From positions 1 to 43,806 of the forward strand of contig JAFTRQ010000079.1 of the NCBI GenBank assembly GCA_017462125.1: a stretch of 43,806 nt of DNA. Reading direction: 5' to 3'. Source of the DNA: Clostridia bacterium (GTDB taxonomy: Bacteria > Bacillota_A > Clostridia > Oscillospirales > CAG-272). Below are positions 8,501 to 16,268 of the stretch, one piece after another (within the stretch, counting starts at the first letter, position 1; every line of letters starts with the position of its first letter). Under the pieces are notes generated by a model. It had not been told where the DNA came from and searched no databases. It saw nothing but the letters and a program-made list of their open reading frames with translations. The position numbers and the translations under genes are program-made.

Positions 8501-9827
8501 GATTCACGACGTCAGCTTCAATGCAAGCAAATATAACGTGATCCGCGTTGGTGTCAAGTATAATCCTACCGTCACGTCCCAGACCGCTTCCCTCTTCTTT
8601 AAAACAAAGGCTTCTACCTCCTACAGTGCTGACAAGTGCATCAACGCAAAATACAACACCGCAGGCAAGGGTGAGGGCGACACGGTTGAGGTGGTATTTA
8701 TCCTCAGCGACAACGTCAACTTTAACGGCACCATCACAGGCATCCGCATCGACCCCTATACGGGAACCGTTCCCTTTGATATCGACTACATCCGCTGTGA
8801 ATATGACGAAAAGCTGTCTGCCGAAAACGGTATCATTGAAGTAGACGACGAAAACCAATGGTATTTTGATACCGACGGAAGCAAGGAAGGCTGGACCATC
8901 AGCAACGCAAAGTTCAAGGGCGTCTCTGACGGTGTCTATATCGGACGGGCAAGCAACTCCGACCCTGCCATCTATCACAAGGTAAGCTTCCCCGCAAGCA
9001 ACTATCAGATACTGATCGTTGGTATGAAGTACAATGCAGCCACCGCAAATCAGTCAACGCAGCTGTATTTCCGCACCTCCACAGACTCCGCGTGGAACGA
9101 AGCCAAGGGCCTTAAGGGTAGCTCAAGAATTCCCGATGACGTCAAGGAGGGCGACACCTATCAGGTCGTATTCGATCTGACAAGCTGCAGTACCTGGACG
9201 GGCACCATTACCGAGATCCGTATCGACCCCTTCAATATGATCGAGGAGTTCCAAATCGACTACATTCGCTTCTACAAAAAGGCGGGGGATACAACCGACC
9301 CCAATGCCGCAAAGCCTACCAAGCCCACCGAGGCTGTGATCACTGACCCCAAAAAGCTTCCCGAGGGCATCACCGTCAGCAGTGAAAGCTCGGGTACGGT
9401 GACGGTCGTTGCAGACCCCACAGAGCCCACCAAGAACGTTTTCAAGGTCACCTGCACCGATTCCTCAAGCGAAAAATACACCTATCTCAACGTCTTTATG
9501 CAATTTGAGGCAGGCAAGACCTACACCGTCACCTACAAGCTGATGCCCCTTACCGATATGAACGGAGATAAATTCTCCGGCACGATCATCGGAGGCAACT
9601 TCATATACGGAACGACGGCAAACGCCTCCCTTTCCAATCACACCTTTGACGCAGGCGCAGACAAATCCAGCAGTGACAGCTGGATCACCGTCACGCAAAC
9701 CGTTACCGTGCCTGCAAACTACAGCGCCAACGAAAAGGACAGATTCCAGATCTGGGGCAAGTTCTCGCCCACAAGCAAGCTTGGAATCGACTTCCTTGTA
9801 AAGGACATCAGCATTACGGTCAACTGA
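5583..9827 (+). CDS. giant lipoprotein with GH99/WbsX-like catalytic domain and repeated binding modules
   Basis: The 1414-residue product starts at ATG 5583 (AAAGGA nine bases before) and not at 5565, because the signal peptide MKTYQKLLSLILALVMLVS with lipobox-like VSSC starts there. After a Ser/Thr/Glu-rich linker come two concanavalin-like beta domains (about 40-260 and 265-430). The GH99/WbsX-type domain spans about 435-765: DPYLGFYDEG, WMAEHGIDFI, CIMWENNG and STWNEYSEGTYLFPTE, the conserved acidic residues of that group. A copper-amine-oxidase-N1-like module (about 800-920), two tandem ~145-residue repeats (about 935-1080, 1092-1236, both start NQW.F and end with a IDPxx..PFxIDYIR-like strand) and a C-terminal CBM-like domain (about 1256-1414) follow. 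It is probably a surface glycosidase on alpha-mannan-like or other polysaccharide; the substrate is unproven. Confidence 0.8.
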   Translation: MKTYQKLLSLILALVMLVSTVSSCGGHATEEGSDNASTSTESEEASTSPTDEPVEEPSLDAYYIIEAVAQNGRNGLANGWNYDNRFDLTNATGLDSSTVYDNSDEKFYRLIRDFDAENDGVLKLEMIINAQSSDEGIYIAMCDGDDNKLFYLTVKGGKWVFIGDGEIATPVSVVNGGQTEKFGIEMNIDLNQNTANVTINNVYCGEINIPDKAISRLILGTNKKGTGTIGFEYVRLMKNYPIVDRFILGDVADYEGQAPANWEITGDFVLDRIKSMRLYDMYSVKADSKAGTASTATKHFYEVSGKLAFEAMILLPEKVDGATVSLLSGDAAVITFETRDGKIYVGDEMVNNYIANVWQTLHVEADTETGKADIYVNGKNRATVDFDASFLDGVKIGFSPKEDAVMWFDDVEVYPVIEYEDYPEAPQVAESTDYNIGMNVCWLWRDQQSGEGWDATSPFSEFDPYLGFYDEGLRETADWELKWMAEHGIDFIHACWYCPSGDIQAPIKEMRHSYAALHDGYMMAKYSDYVDFCIMWENNGQDCTSFEQFREYIWNYWMEYYFSDERYARLDNKAVLTVWNRSNFEKAFGGAAGAKKAVEFMNKELQKIGYDGIIILASTQGANPTATYTQLANLGYDATYGYHWNANGKDADYQINCNNANMEASKDILHHIPTVSIGFNDVGRNETRDPIISVEGHLKVCQDIKSILAGLNTGTWKDNTLFISTWNEYSEGTYLFPTESTGFDYLENIRKTFTNDTSDHSSLDVRPTEAQIDRVTHLYPDNHSPIRWHQFEKADTAVSEYKIKVNGNILGFTFNPQKADDGDLIVVGEAKGKGFYSALRLYHEWDRFTGDGVLTLYTYNESKLVFTVGSNKVIIDGKEQDLGYTFTLRDGLPQFHLKKLCALLGYKLTEDSTMISIQAATDEEYKELGSKIDNQWEFNIIGELEGWKTQQGTSAVNTEGVLTVTPSGSDIAVIHDVSFNASKYNVIRVGVKYNPTVTSQTASLFFKTKASTSYSADKCINAKYNTAGKGEGDTVEVVFILSDNVNFNGTITGIRIDPYTGTVPFDIDYIRCEYDEKLSAENGIIEVDDENQWYFDTDGSKEGWTISNAKFKGVSDGVYIGRASNSDPAIYHKVSFPASNYQILIVGMKYNAATANQSTQLYFRTSTDSAWNEAKGLKGSSRIPDDVKEGDTYQVVFDLTSCSTWTGTITEIRIDPFNMIEEFQIDYIRFYKKAGDTTDPNAAKPTKPTEAVITDPKKLPEGITVSSESSGTVTVVADPTEPTKNVFKVTCTDSSSEKYTYLNVFMQFEAGKTYTVTYKLMPLTDMNGDKFSGTIIGGNFIYGTTANASLSNHTFDAGADKSSSDSWITVTQTVTVPANYSANEKDRFQIWGKFSPTSKLGIDFLVKDISITVN

Positions 9828-9930
9828 TCCGAAAGATCCGAACCGAAAATTATATCGCCGCAAAACGGCAGACAGGAACATAGCGTGAAAGTTACTTCTC
9901 ACTTGTAGGTAATTTAACTGCTTCACGCGC

Positions 9931-10030
9931 GAATTTTGCCTTGCCGGCAAAATTCATCGATTACTATTTGTGCCGCCGCGGGGTTCCCCGAAGCGAACGA
10001 AGTGAGTTTTGGGGGTTCCCGCATGGCGGC
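9931..10030 (+). repeat. two hairpins between the GH99-like gene and the esterase gene
   Basis: A perfect 10-bp hairpin (GAATTTTGCC / GGCAAAATTC, 9931-9955) without T-run is followed by a GC-rich imperfect stem (GCCGCC...GCGGG at 9972-9982 with CCCGC..GGCGGC at 10018-10030) whose loop holds AGCGAACGAAGTGAG. The second stem ends four bases before the esterase ribosome binding site. Such elements can stabilise transcript ends or tune translation. Confidence 0.5.
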
Positions 10031-10045
10031 GGAATGGAGATTAAA

Positions 10046-10885
10046 ATGAAAAAAGCAAACATCATTATTCTGGCAGGTCAGTCCAACGCAGTTGGCGTAG
10101 GCTTCACAAAATATCTGCCCAAAACCTTCAACAGCGACGTCATCACGAAGATCCGCGCGGGATACGATAAGATCCTCATCAGCTATATGTCACACGACAT
10201 TGTCAGCGACGGATTCGTAAAGACAAGCGTCAATTGCACCGAGAGAAGCAAGGATACCTTAGGTCCTGAGGTGGGAATCGCAAAGGCGCTTGATGAAAAG
10301 TATCCCAACGAGGAGTTTTTCATCATCAAATGTGCCTACGGCGGCACCAATATGTGCAACGATTGGCGCTCTCCCTCAAGCGGTGTTCCCTTTTGCGAGG
10401 AGCTGACGGCCGAGCCCGCAAAGGCAATTGCATCTCCCGAATTCCGTTTTCCGGGTTGGTGCTACAACACCTTCATTAAGCTGCTTCGAAGCAGTCTGGA
10501 TGAGCTTTGTCAGAAGGGCTATGAGCCCCGCGTGATCGGCTTTTGCTGGATGCAGGGAGAGAGCGACGCCTGCTCTATCGAAACCCTTGAGCCCTATATC
10601 TTCCGCTATGACTGTATGCTCAAGGACCTTCGCGCGGCATTCCCGAATCTGTTTGATGAATGCACCTACGTAGACGCGGGTGTCTCAACGATCTGGGCGC
10701 ATTATGAAAAAATGAACGAATACAAAAAGGAGTATGCTCTGGCGCAGGGTTATCGATACCTTGATACCGTCGGCGCAGGTCTCGACACACTGACCGAGCC
10801 CGAGGAAGCCCCCGACACCTATCATTACGATTGCGCAAGCACCGTCAAGCTCGGCGAGCTGTTCGCTGAAAATATCACGCTGTAA
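10046..10885 (+). CDS. SGNH hydrolase, sialate-O-acetylesterase (SASA) type carbohydrate esterase
   Basis: The 279-residue protein carries the SASA/CE6-type SGNH motifs: IIILAGQSNAVG at the start (nucleophile Ser), a central CAYGGTNM block, GFCWMQGESDA with the conserved QGE, and DTYHYD near the C-terminus providing the Asp/His pair. It would remove acetyl or similar groups from sugars. No signal peptide is seen, so it acts inside the cell on imported oligosaccharides. ATG 10046 is preceded by TGGAG at seven bases; the longer frame from 9941 runs through the hairpin repeat and is unlikely to be translated. It follows the GH99-like gene by about 220 bases. Confidence 0.85.
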   Translation: MKKANIIILAGQSNAVGVGFTKYLPKTFNSDVITKIRAGYDKILISYMSHDIVSDGFVKTSVNCTERSKDTLGPEVGIAKALDEKYPNEEFFIIKCAYGGTNMCNDWRSPSSGVPFCEELTAEPAKAIASPEFRFPGWCYNTFIKLLRSSLDELCQKGYEPRVIGFCWMQGESDACSIETLEPYIFRYDCMLKDLRAAFPNLFDECTYVDAGVSTIWAHYEKMNEYKKEYALAQGYRYLDTVGAGLDTLTEPEEAPDTYHYDCASTVKLGELFAENITL

Positions 10886-10888
10886 TAA

Positions 10889-10921
10889 TAATTTAATTGC
10901 GACAATGCCGCAATTAAATTA
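10889..10921. repeat. perfect 12-bp hairpin after the esterase gene
   Basis: TAATTTAATTGC and GCAATTAAATTA flank a 9-base loop immediately after the stop codon. It precedes the real terminator and may protect the transcript end. Confidence 0.6.
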
Positions 10922-10925
10922 ACAA

Positions 10926-10963
10926 AAAAGAATCCGTTTCGCAAAGGCGAAACGGATTCTTTT
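10926..10963. terminator. bidirectional terminator between convergent genes
   Basis: A perfect 17-bp stem (AAAAGAATCCGTTTCGC and its complement) with loop AAAG has A-runs on the left and T-runs on the right, so it ends both the plus-strand esterase unit and the minus-strand rhamnosidase unit. Confidence 0.9.
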
Positions 10964-10969
10964 CTGATA

Positions 10970-12937
10970 TCAAAGTTCGACGGTAAACGCTTCTCCCACG
11001 GGAATGGCGTACTCCTTACCCTTCAAAATCAGCGTGCCGCCTGCGCGATTGGTGGTAACCGTGCAGGAATGAGCGTCCATCTTAACCGTTACCTCACCGC
11101 CCTCGGGCAGAGGCACCTTACCGTCGATATGCTTATACATACCGCGGTTCGGCTCAACGGCAAAGGTCTCATATCCTACCGAGGTGGGATATACGCCAAG
11201 ACAATAGCGTCCAAGCAGGTAGATCGGTCCGCCGCCCCAAGCGTGGCAAAGCGAGCAACCGTATTTCATACCATACATGCTGTAATGCTCTGCCCCTGTT
11301 TTCTCGGGAATATACTCCTCCCAGATGGTAGTGGCGCCCAGCTTGAGCATACCGCCCCAATAAGACTCGATCTTCTTTTGCGCAAAGGACAGCTTGCCCA
11401 TCTTACAAAGCGCGCAGAGCTCAAAGAATTCAAAATAAGGCGTTGTGATATGCGTGATGGCATCGTTTTCAAGCACCATACGCGTGATCTTGCGCGCTCT
11501 TGCGGGGGAAACAAAATCATACATAATTGCAAAAATATTTGCATGGCGGGTCACGTTTTCCTTGCCCGAGGTATAGCAATCGATAAATGCTCCCCTCTCT
11601 TCACGCCAGAAGTCGCGCATAATATTGCGCTTCAGCCTGTCAGCCGCCTTGCGATAACCGTTGCCGTCAAGGCCAACAAGCTCCGAAAGCTGTGCCATCG
11701 CGTTACGGCACTGCCAGAGAAGGATCTGCTCGGCGCAAAGGTCTCCGCTCTTGTCCATCTCCGACCAATCGATAAAGATCCAATCTCCGGGCTGCCGACA
11801 TACGTAGCCCAAATCGTTCAAGCGAGATTCGATGAAATCGTAAAGTGCCTTCAAGCGAGGATAGTATATCTCTATGAATTTCTTGTCGCCCGTTGCAAAA
11901 TAATACTCATACGCACCGATGATCAGGTACATCGAATAATCGTTGATCGTGTTGACGTGCTGCCAATAAGGAGGCTTGCCAAGAAGCGCAATAATCGTTC
12001 GCTTTGTGATCTCGGGATCAAAATACAGATAGTTATTCGCCTTATAGGACTGATATGCGTCGCCCGACCAACACCAGCGGTCACGCTTGATACCGTCAAG
12101 GAAGAATTCACGGGAGTTCAGATGCAGGGTGTAGGCACACACGTCCCAGATCTTCTTTACGTTGCGGCGGTTGCAAGAGAAATATGCTTTGTCCTCAAGA
12201 GGCAGATATTCATAGTCTGCGGACACCGTGAGCCTTGCACCTCCCTCTGTCCTGACGCATACGTAACGGAACGCACGGGGGACAAGATCATAATGCGACT
12301 GTCCGCTGACGGTCTCTGTAATGATCGCAAGCTTTGGATCGGTAGCCTCCTCAGCCGATTCGCCGTAAACGATACGGACGGCTTGCGCAGGATCGGCACC
12401 GTCGACATGGATGATACCGAACATCTCCTGCCCGAAATCGTAAAGCCTGCCCTCCTCCGTTTCCGTGACCTTCACGGGCTTGCGGCCGTCATAAGCAAAC
12501 GGGAAGATCGCGGGATCATCCTCGGGCGCACTGTAAGCATCCCAAGTGCCGACGGGCAAAGCGGGCGGAGCCAGATTGTCCGCCGTCCAGCTTGCATCCG
12601 TAACAAGATACTTGGAATTTATGTAGATTGCGGGAAAAGCCTCGATCGCCAACGCAACCACACGCACAACGTGATCTCCCGCAGGCACCTCAATGTCCGC
12701 ATTGGCGGGGCAACGCTTTCCGTCGATCAGAATGTAGGCTTTATGACGGCTGACAAGACGGATCGTGTCGGGCTCGTCCGAATGATAGGATTTATTGAAG
12801 CCCACCGTGGGGTAAGGCGCGGACAGCGACCAGAAGCAGGGATACTCACAGCCGTATTCCTCGCGGCGGGAATGCAGCTTCATGCTGTGATACAGCTCAA
12901 AATCACCGTTATACCATATCCATTGTGCTTTTGACAT
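10970..12937 (-). CDS. alpha-L-rhamnosidase, GH78 family, cytoplasmic
   Basis: The 655-residue protein has N-terminal beta domains (about 1-245) and an (alpha/alpha)6 barrel. The GH78 hallmark FLDGIKRDRWCWSGD is at about 279-293, with conserved Asp281, Arg285, Asp286 and Asp293, and the second acidic motif GATTIWEEY at about 534-542 supplies the base Glu540. A C-terminal beta-sandwich closes the protein (about 590-655). No signal peptide is visible, so it should release rhamnose from imported rhamnosides. It has its own promoter (12984-13012) and GAGG before ATG. A second GH78 lies at 37384-39588 and is only distantly similar. Confidence 0.9.
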   Translation of the reverse strand: MSKAQWIWYNGDFELYHSMKLHSRREEYGCEYPCFWSLSAPYPTVGFNKSYHSDEPDTIRLVSRHKAYILIDGKRCPANADIEVPAGDHVVRVVALAIEAFPAIYINSKYLVTDASWTADNLAPPALPVGTWDAYSAPEDDPAIFPFAYDGRKPVKVTETEEGRLYDFGQEMFGIIHVDGADPAQAVRIVYGESAEEATDPKLAIITETVSGQSHYDLVPRAFRYVCVRTEGGARLTVSADYEYLPLEDKAYFSCNRRNVKKIWDVCAYTLHLNSREFFLDGIKRDRWCWSGDAYQSYKANNYLYFDPEITKRTIIALLGKPPYWQHVNTINDYSMYLIIGAYEYYFATGDKKFIEIYYPRLKALYDFIESRLNDLGYVCRQPGDWIFIDWSEMDKSGDLCAEQILLWQCRNAMAQLSELVGLDGNGYRKAADRLKRNIMRDFWREERGAFIDCYTSGKENVTRHANIFAIMYDFVSPARARKITRMVLENDAITHITTPYFEFFELCALCKMGKLSFAQKKIESYWGGMLKLGATTIWEEYIPEKTGAEHYSMYGMKYGCSLCHAWGGGPIYLLGRYCLGVYPTSVGYETFAVEPNRGMYKHIDGKVPLPEGGEVTVKMDAHSCTVTTNRAGGTLILKGKEYAIPVGEAFTVEL

Positions 12938-12983
12938 ATCTTTTTCCTCTTTTCATTTAGGTTTCGGTGCATTGCACGAATTC

Positions 12984-13012
12984 ATTATAGCACACCGAAA
13001 ACCAATTTACAA
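12984..13012 (-). promoter_or_regulatory. promoter of the GH78 gene
   Basis: TTGTAA and a perfect TATAAT on the minus strand are spaced by 17 bases; the predicted start is about 40 bases before the coding start. Confidence 0.7.
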
Positions 13013-13036
13013 TAGTTATCCGAATTTTTTGCAACA

Positions 13037-13070
13037 AAAAGGAGTATGGGACAACGCTCATACTCCTTTT
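13037..13070 (-). terminator. terminator of the sialidase-fold gene
   Basis: A perfect 12-bp stem (AAAAGGAGTATG / CATACTCCTTTT) with a 10-base loop is followed on the minus strand by TTTTTGTT. It isolates the sialidase-like gene from the rhamnosidase promoter. Confidence 0.85.
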
Positions 13071-13083
13071 GTATTATACTGTA

Positions 13084-14802
13084 TTACTGCAAGCCTGCGC
13101 GATAGTCTCCAATGGCATCAGCCGTCAGGATCGTATTCGGAATCAGGCGCACGTCGCTGACATTCTCACCAAAGCTGACCTTATTTACAGCGTTGATAAA
13201 GCTCAACTGACGCGGGATATGGCACCAGCCGCACTCGGACAGATCGCCGCCGTTATCAAAGATGCCGTCGATCACAAGATAGCTGATACAAGCGGAGGTG
13301 TCCATAATCCAGGCAATATGATGCTTTTTGCCGTCACAGACGTTTATAGAGCTCTCGACCGTAAAGTTGCAGGCTTCTCCCGCGGCATAACAGCAAAGCG
13401 TGCCGTCCTCGGTCACTTCAACCTTAAATCCGCCTCTGCGTCTGTCGTATGCGGTAAGCACCTTGTCTCCGGGATGGAAGCTTCCTTCAACAAGCCATGT
13501 GGTTCCCGCATTTTCAAGGATCTCCTTCCACTCGGCTCTGTCGTTGTGGTTCACCTTGGAATAGGTCTGCTTGGGCATTCCCTCGCTCTTCAAGGTCTCC
13601 ATAGAGATACCCTCAAGGCGGCTGCTGACCGTATCCTGATTCAAAAGCGCATTCTGAAGTCGCTCGTCAACCGTGTGAATTCTCGCGATAAACTTCTGCG
13701 TTTCGGTAATCAGAAGCTTACCCTCATGCTCGATAAGATCGGGATAGCTGATGGAAAGACGGTCGCCTGTGTGATAGAAAAGGATCTCGGGCTGACCGTA
13801 AACGAGCTCCTTACCGTTTTCGGTATCCACCTCAAAGGCGGGAGCGCACCAAGCGGGATTGCGGAAATCGTAGCCCATATTGCCAACGTTGTGGAACCAA
13901 TAGAGGTATTTGCCGCTCTTCAGCTTCCAGAGGAAGTTCGCGGCTCTCGGCTGCTTCACGGGCAATCCGCCCACGTGCTTCGGAATAAAGCCGTCGGTGA
14001 AGGTCTTGCCGTCGTCGTGACTGACGAAAACGAGAGGATAGCCCTTTTCGGTTCTTGACGTGCAGAAAAGCGTGCCATCCGACAGCTTGACGCAGCAATG
14101 CTCCTCGGTGATTCTGTCACCGGGACGGGGCAAAAGCTCCTTTGCGCCCTCGGGAAGCGTGACGAAGGGGGTGTGAGGATCCTTGACGATGCCTCTCGCT
14201 ACAAGAAGAACTCCGCGCGAGGTCTCAAAGTTATACTGACCCTTTACACCAAGGAAGGGCTTGCCCACCATTACGTAAAGATCGTCACCGTCGATAAAGG
14301 GACGCGCCACGTTCCACATAAAGCGGTACTGCTTGCCGCCACCCGCCTTGGGATAGAAGGGATATCTGGTATCAAGATCGGTGACACCAACGTCCACAAT
14401 AATTCTCTCCGACCAGGAAAGTCCCTTGTCGTCGCTGTATTTCAGACAGTAAGTGCCGCCCATATCGAATCTGTGGGATTCAAACTCACCCTTCTTGTAG
14501 TGGTCGAGGTTGTAGTTGTACAGGCAATAGATCCTGTCAAATCTGTCGGTTACAAGCACGGCATAAGCGGACTCCCATTCGGTGTCCTCCACAAGCGTTC
14601 CCTCGCTCCAGGTCACACCGCCGTCAAGCGAGCGCATGACGGAGACGAACTGACCTGCGGCTCCCTCTTCGCCCTTGCCCGTAGTTGTGGCGCAGACAAA
14701 GGTGCCATCGGATAAAACCACGATGCTGGGCTGATCGGCATAGCCTCCCGCTGTAGGGATCTCTATTCCGTTGTCTATAAATCTTGAATCATTGGTGATC
14801 AT
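13084..14802 (-). CDS. sialidase-fold (BNR/Asp-box) glycosidase-like protein
   Basis: The 572-residue protein is a six-bladed propeller of sialidase type: Asp boxes SLDGGVTW (about 58-65), SDDKGLSW (about 123-130) and SHDDGKTF (about 265-272) are visible, with ADQPSIVVLSDGTFVC opening the first blade. The C-terminal ~150 residues form a LamG-like beta domain (W.VEGSFHPGDK..., DGKKHHIAWIMD). Without a signal peptide it should be intracellular. True exo-sialidases need an arginine triad and a Tyr/Glu pair that I cannot assign safely, and many relatives act on other acidic or rhamnose-rich glycans, so the substrate is open. CGGAGG precedes ATG and it has its own promoter. Confidence 0.7.
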   Translation of the reverse strand: MITNDSRFIDNGIEIPTAGGYADQPSIVVLSDGTFVCATTTGKGEEGAAGQFVSVMRSLDGGVTWSEGTLVEDTEWESAYAVLVTDRFDRIYCLYNYNLDHYKKGEFESHRFDMGGTYCLKYSDDKGLSWSERIIVDVGVTDLDTRYPFYPKAGGGKQYRFMWNVARPFIDGDDLYVMVGKPFLGVKGQYNFETSRGVLLVARGIVKDPHTPFVTLPEGAKELLPRPGDRITEEHCCVKLSDGTLFCTSRTEKGYPLVFVSHDDGKTFTDGFIPKHVGGLPVKQPRAANFLWKLKSGKYLYWFHNVGNMGYDFRNPAWCAPAFEVDTENGKELVYGQPEILFYHTGDRLSISYPDLIEHEGKLLITETQKFIARIHTVDERLQNALLNQDTVSSRLEGISMETLKSEGMPKQTYSKVNHNDRAEWKEILENAGTTWLVEGSFHPGDKVLTAYDRRRGGFKVEVTEDGTLCCYAAGEACNFTVESSINVCDGKKHHIAWIMDTSACISYLVIDGIFDNGGDLSECGWCHIPRQLSFINAVNKVSFGENVSDVRLIPNTILTADAIGDYRAGLQ

Positions 14803-14838
14803 AAATGCCTCCGAGAACAGTTGAATTGTAATAAATTA

Positions 14839-14867
14839 ATTATACCTTTTTTGCGTTGGAAAATCAA
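14839..14867 (-). promoter_or_regulatory. promoter of the sialidase-fold gene
   Basis: TTGATT and TATAAT on the minus strand with a 17-base spacer, about 30 bases before the start codon. Confidence 0.7.
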
Positions 14868-14923
14868 TACTATGTCCGGATTTTATCATTTGGATTTTTT
14901 TGTCGGTTACAATTTCAAAGAGA

Positions 14924-15199
14924 CTTTCCCTTCGGGAAAGATCGGCTTCGCCGATAAGGCAATCGGTTTTATTAAGATCAAGGCTACAATGTGTGCGGTG
15001 ACAGAAAGATTTACCTCTGTGAGTATTACAAGCCCTCGGTGTCGGCGAATGCCGACAGGTGAGGGGGATTCATTAAGGGTGGAGAGGATGTCGCAACGGG
15101 TAAAAATGCGGCTTGTCTGCTTTTTTACTCGTCAGACCCTCTCCCACTTATGCGGCGTTTCTTTGGTTCGTTTCTTTTCGACGGAGAAAAGAAATGAAC
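14924..15199. repeat. intergenic region with stacked small palindromes
   Basis: No gene is credible here. Two hairpins with TTC loops stand side by side (CTTTCCC/GGGAAAG, 14924-14940; ATCGGC/GCCGAT, 14941-14955). At 15166-15199 a 14-base inverted repeat (GTTCGTTTCTTTTC with one mismatch) surrounds the segment before the dehydrogenase gene end. Between them are purine-rich stretches with frequent stops. These look like dispersed intergenic repeats common in gut Clostridia. Confidence 0.5.
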
Positions 15200-15226
15200 A
15201 TAAAAACACCGCTAAAACCCAATATA

Positions 15227-16249
15227 TCAATCCGCCACCTTAAACAGCACCTTCATAGTATTGGTCTTACCGCTGATGATCTCCCGGAAGACCTCCTGAC
15301 CCTCTTCAAGGGGCTTTACGTGAGAAATCACGGGAGCAAGCTTTTCGCCATACTGCTTCAGATAATCGATAGCATCCTTATAATCAAGGGCGGTATAAAC
15401 TCTGGTACCGATGATCTGTTGCTCGGCAAAATTGACGGCACGAAGGTCAAGGGCGGTAGGCTCCTTGAATACGCTGAGCAGAAGGATCTCGCCGCGCACA
15501 CCCGTAAGATCTGTCATCATCTTTGCCGCAGAGGGATGTCCGCTTGCTTCAACAAGCACGTCAACGCCCTCGTCGTCATTGTTGGCGTAAATATACTCCT
15601 TAACGTCACATTCCTTGGGATTTACAACGTCAAGTCCCAAGGACCTTGCCATTTCAATTCTTGCGGGCTGGGTCTCAACGCAGAAAAGTCTGCTGACACC
15701 GCTGTCCTTGAGCATCAGAGCGCTGAGAAGTCCCATAGGGCCAAGGCCGACAACAGCCGCCGAGCCGTGGAACATCTTCTTGATCATACGGAGACCGTGT
15801 ACCACAACCGCCGCAGGCTCGATAATGGTCGCAAGCTTGAAATCAAGCTCCTCGGGGAGCTTCAGAAGGCACTTGTCGGGAATTGCGGCATATTCTGCCA
15901 TACCGCCGTCAACGTCGATACCGTAGAAGCGGAGAGTCTTGCAAACGTGTGTGTTGCCCGCAAGGCAAGCGCGGCATTTTCCACAGTAGTAAAGAGGGTT
16001 GATAACGACCTTGTCACCAACCTGAAGGTCTGTGTCGGCACCTGCGCCGATAGCCTCAACGGTACCTGTAAACTCGTGTCCCATAATCAGAGGTGTCTTT
16101 GCGCGGGGGTGCTTGCCGCAGTAAATACCCACGTCCGAGCCGCAGATACCTGCATAAGCTACCTTAATAAGAAGCTTGCCATCATAATTGGGAATAGGAC
16201 GCTCCTCGATCACTACTCTTTCTTTTTCTGTCCAAACTAATGCTTTCAT
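15227..16249 (-). CDS. zinc-dependent medium-chain sugar/polyol dehydrogenase
   Basis: The 340-residue enzyme is an MDR alcohol dehydrogenase of the threonine/sorbitol/idonate group. Catalytic zinc ligands Cys36 (GICGSDVG) and His58-Glu59 (GHEF), the structural zinc cysteines 89, 92, 95 and 103, and the NAD-binding VVGLGPMGLL (about 166-175) are all present. It would oxidise a sugar acid or polyol hydroxyl with NAD(P)+. It follows the SDR gene by 19 bases with AGGAGA before ATG, as in L-idonate/5-ketogluconate pairs (IdnD-IdnO-like), so the two probably interconvert a sugar acid through a keto intermediate. The exact substrate is inference. Confidence 0.88.
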   Translation of the reverse strand: MKALVWTEKERVVIEERPIPNYDGKLLIKVAYAGICGSDVGIYCGKHPRAKTPLIMGHEFTGTVEAIGAGADTDLQVGDKVVINPLYYCGKCRACLAGNTHVCKTLRFYGIDVDGGMAEYAAIPDKCLLKLPEELDFKLATIIEPAAVVVHGLRMIKKMFHGSAAVVGLGPMGLLSALMLKDSGVSRLFCVETQPARIEMARSLGLDVVNPKECDVKEYIYANNDDEGVDVLVEASGHPSAAKMMTDLTGVRGEILLLSVFKEPTALDLRAVNFAEQQIIGTRVYTALDYKDAIDYLKQYGEKLAPVISHVKPLEEGQEVFREIISGKTNTMKVLFKVAD

Positions 16250-16268
16250 AACGAATATCTCCTCTCAA

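Noticed and set aside
11069..12934. 621-residue plus-strand frame opposite the GH78 gene
   Set aside because: Antisense shadow from codon bias; the GH78 catalytic motifs are on the minus strand.
13084..14802. Firm call as exo-alpha-sialidase
   Set aside because: Asp boxes show only the fold; I cannot place the arginine triad and no sialic acid catabolism genes are nearby.
13069..16240. Several long plus-strand frames opposite the sialidase-fold and dehydrogenase genes
   Set aside because: All are shadows of the minus-strand genes with intact motifs and ribosome sites.
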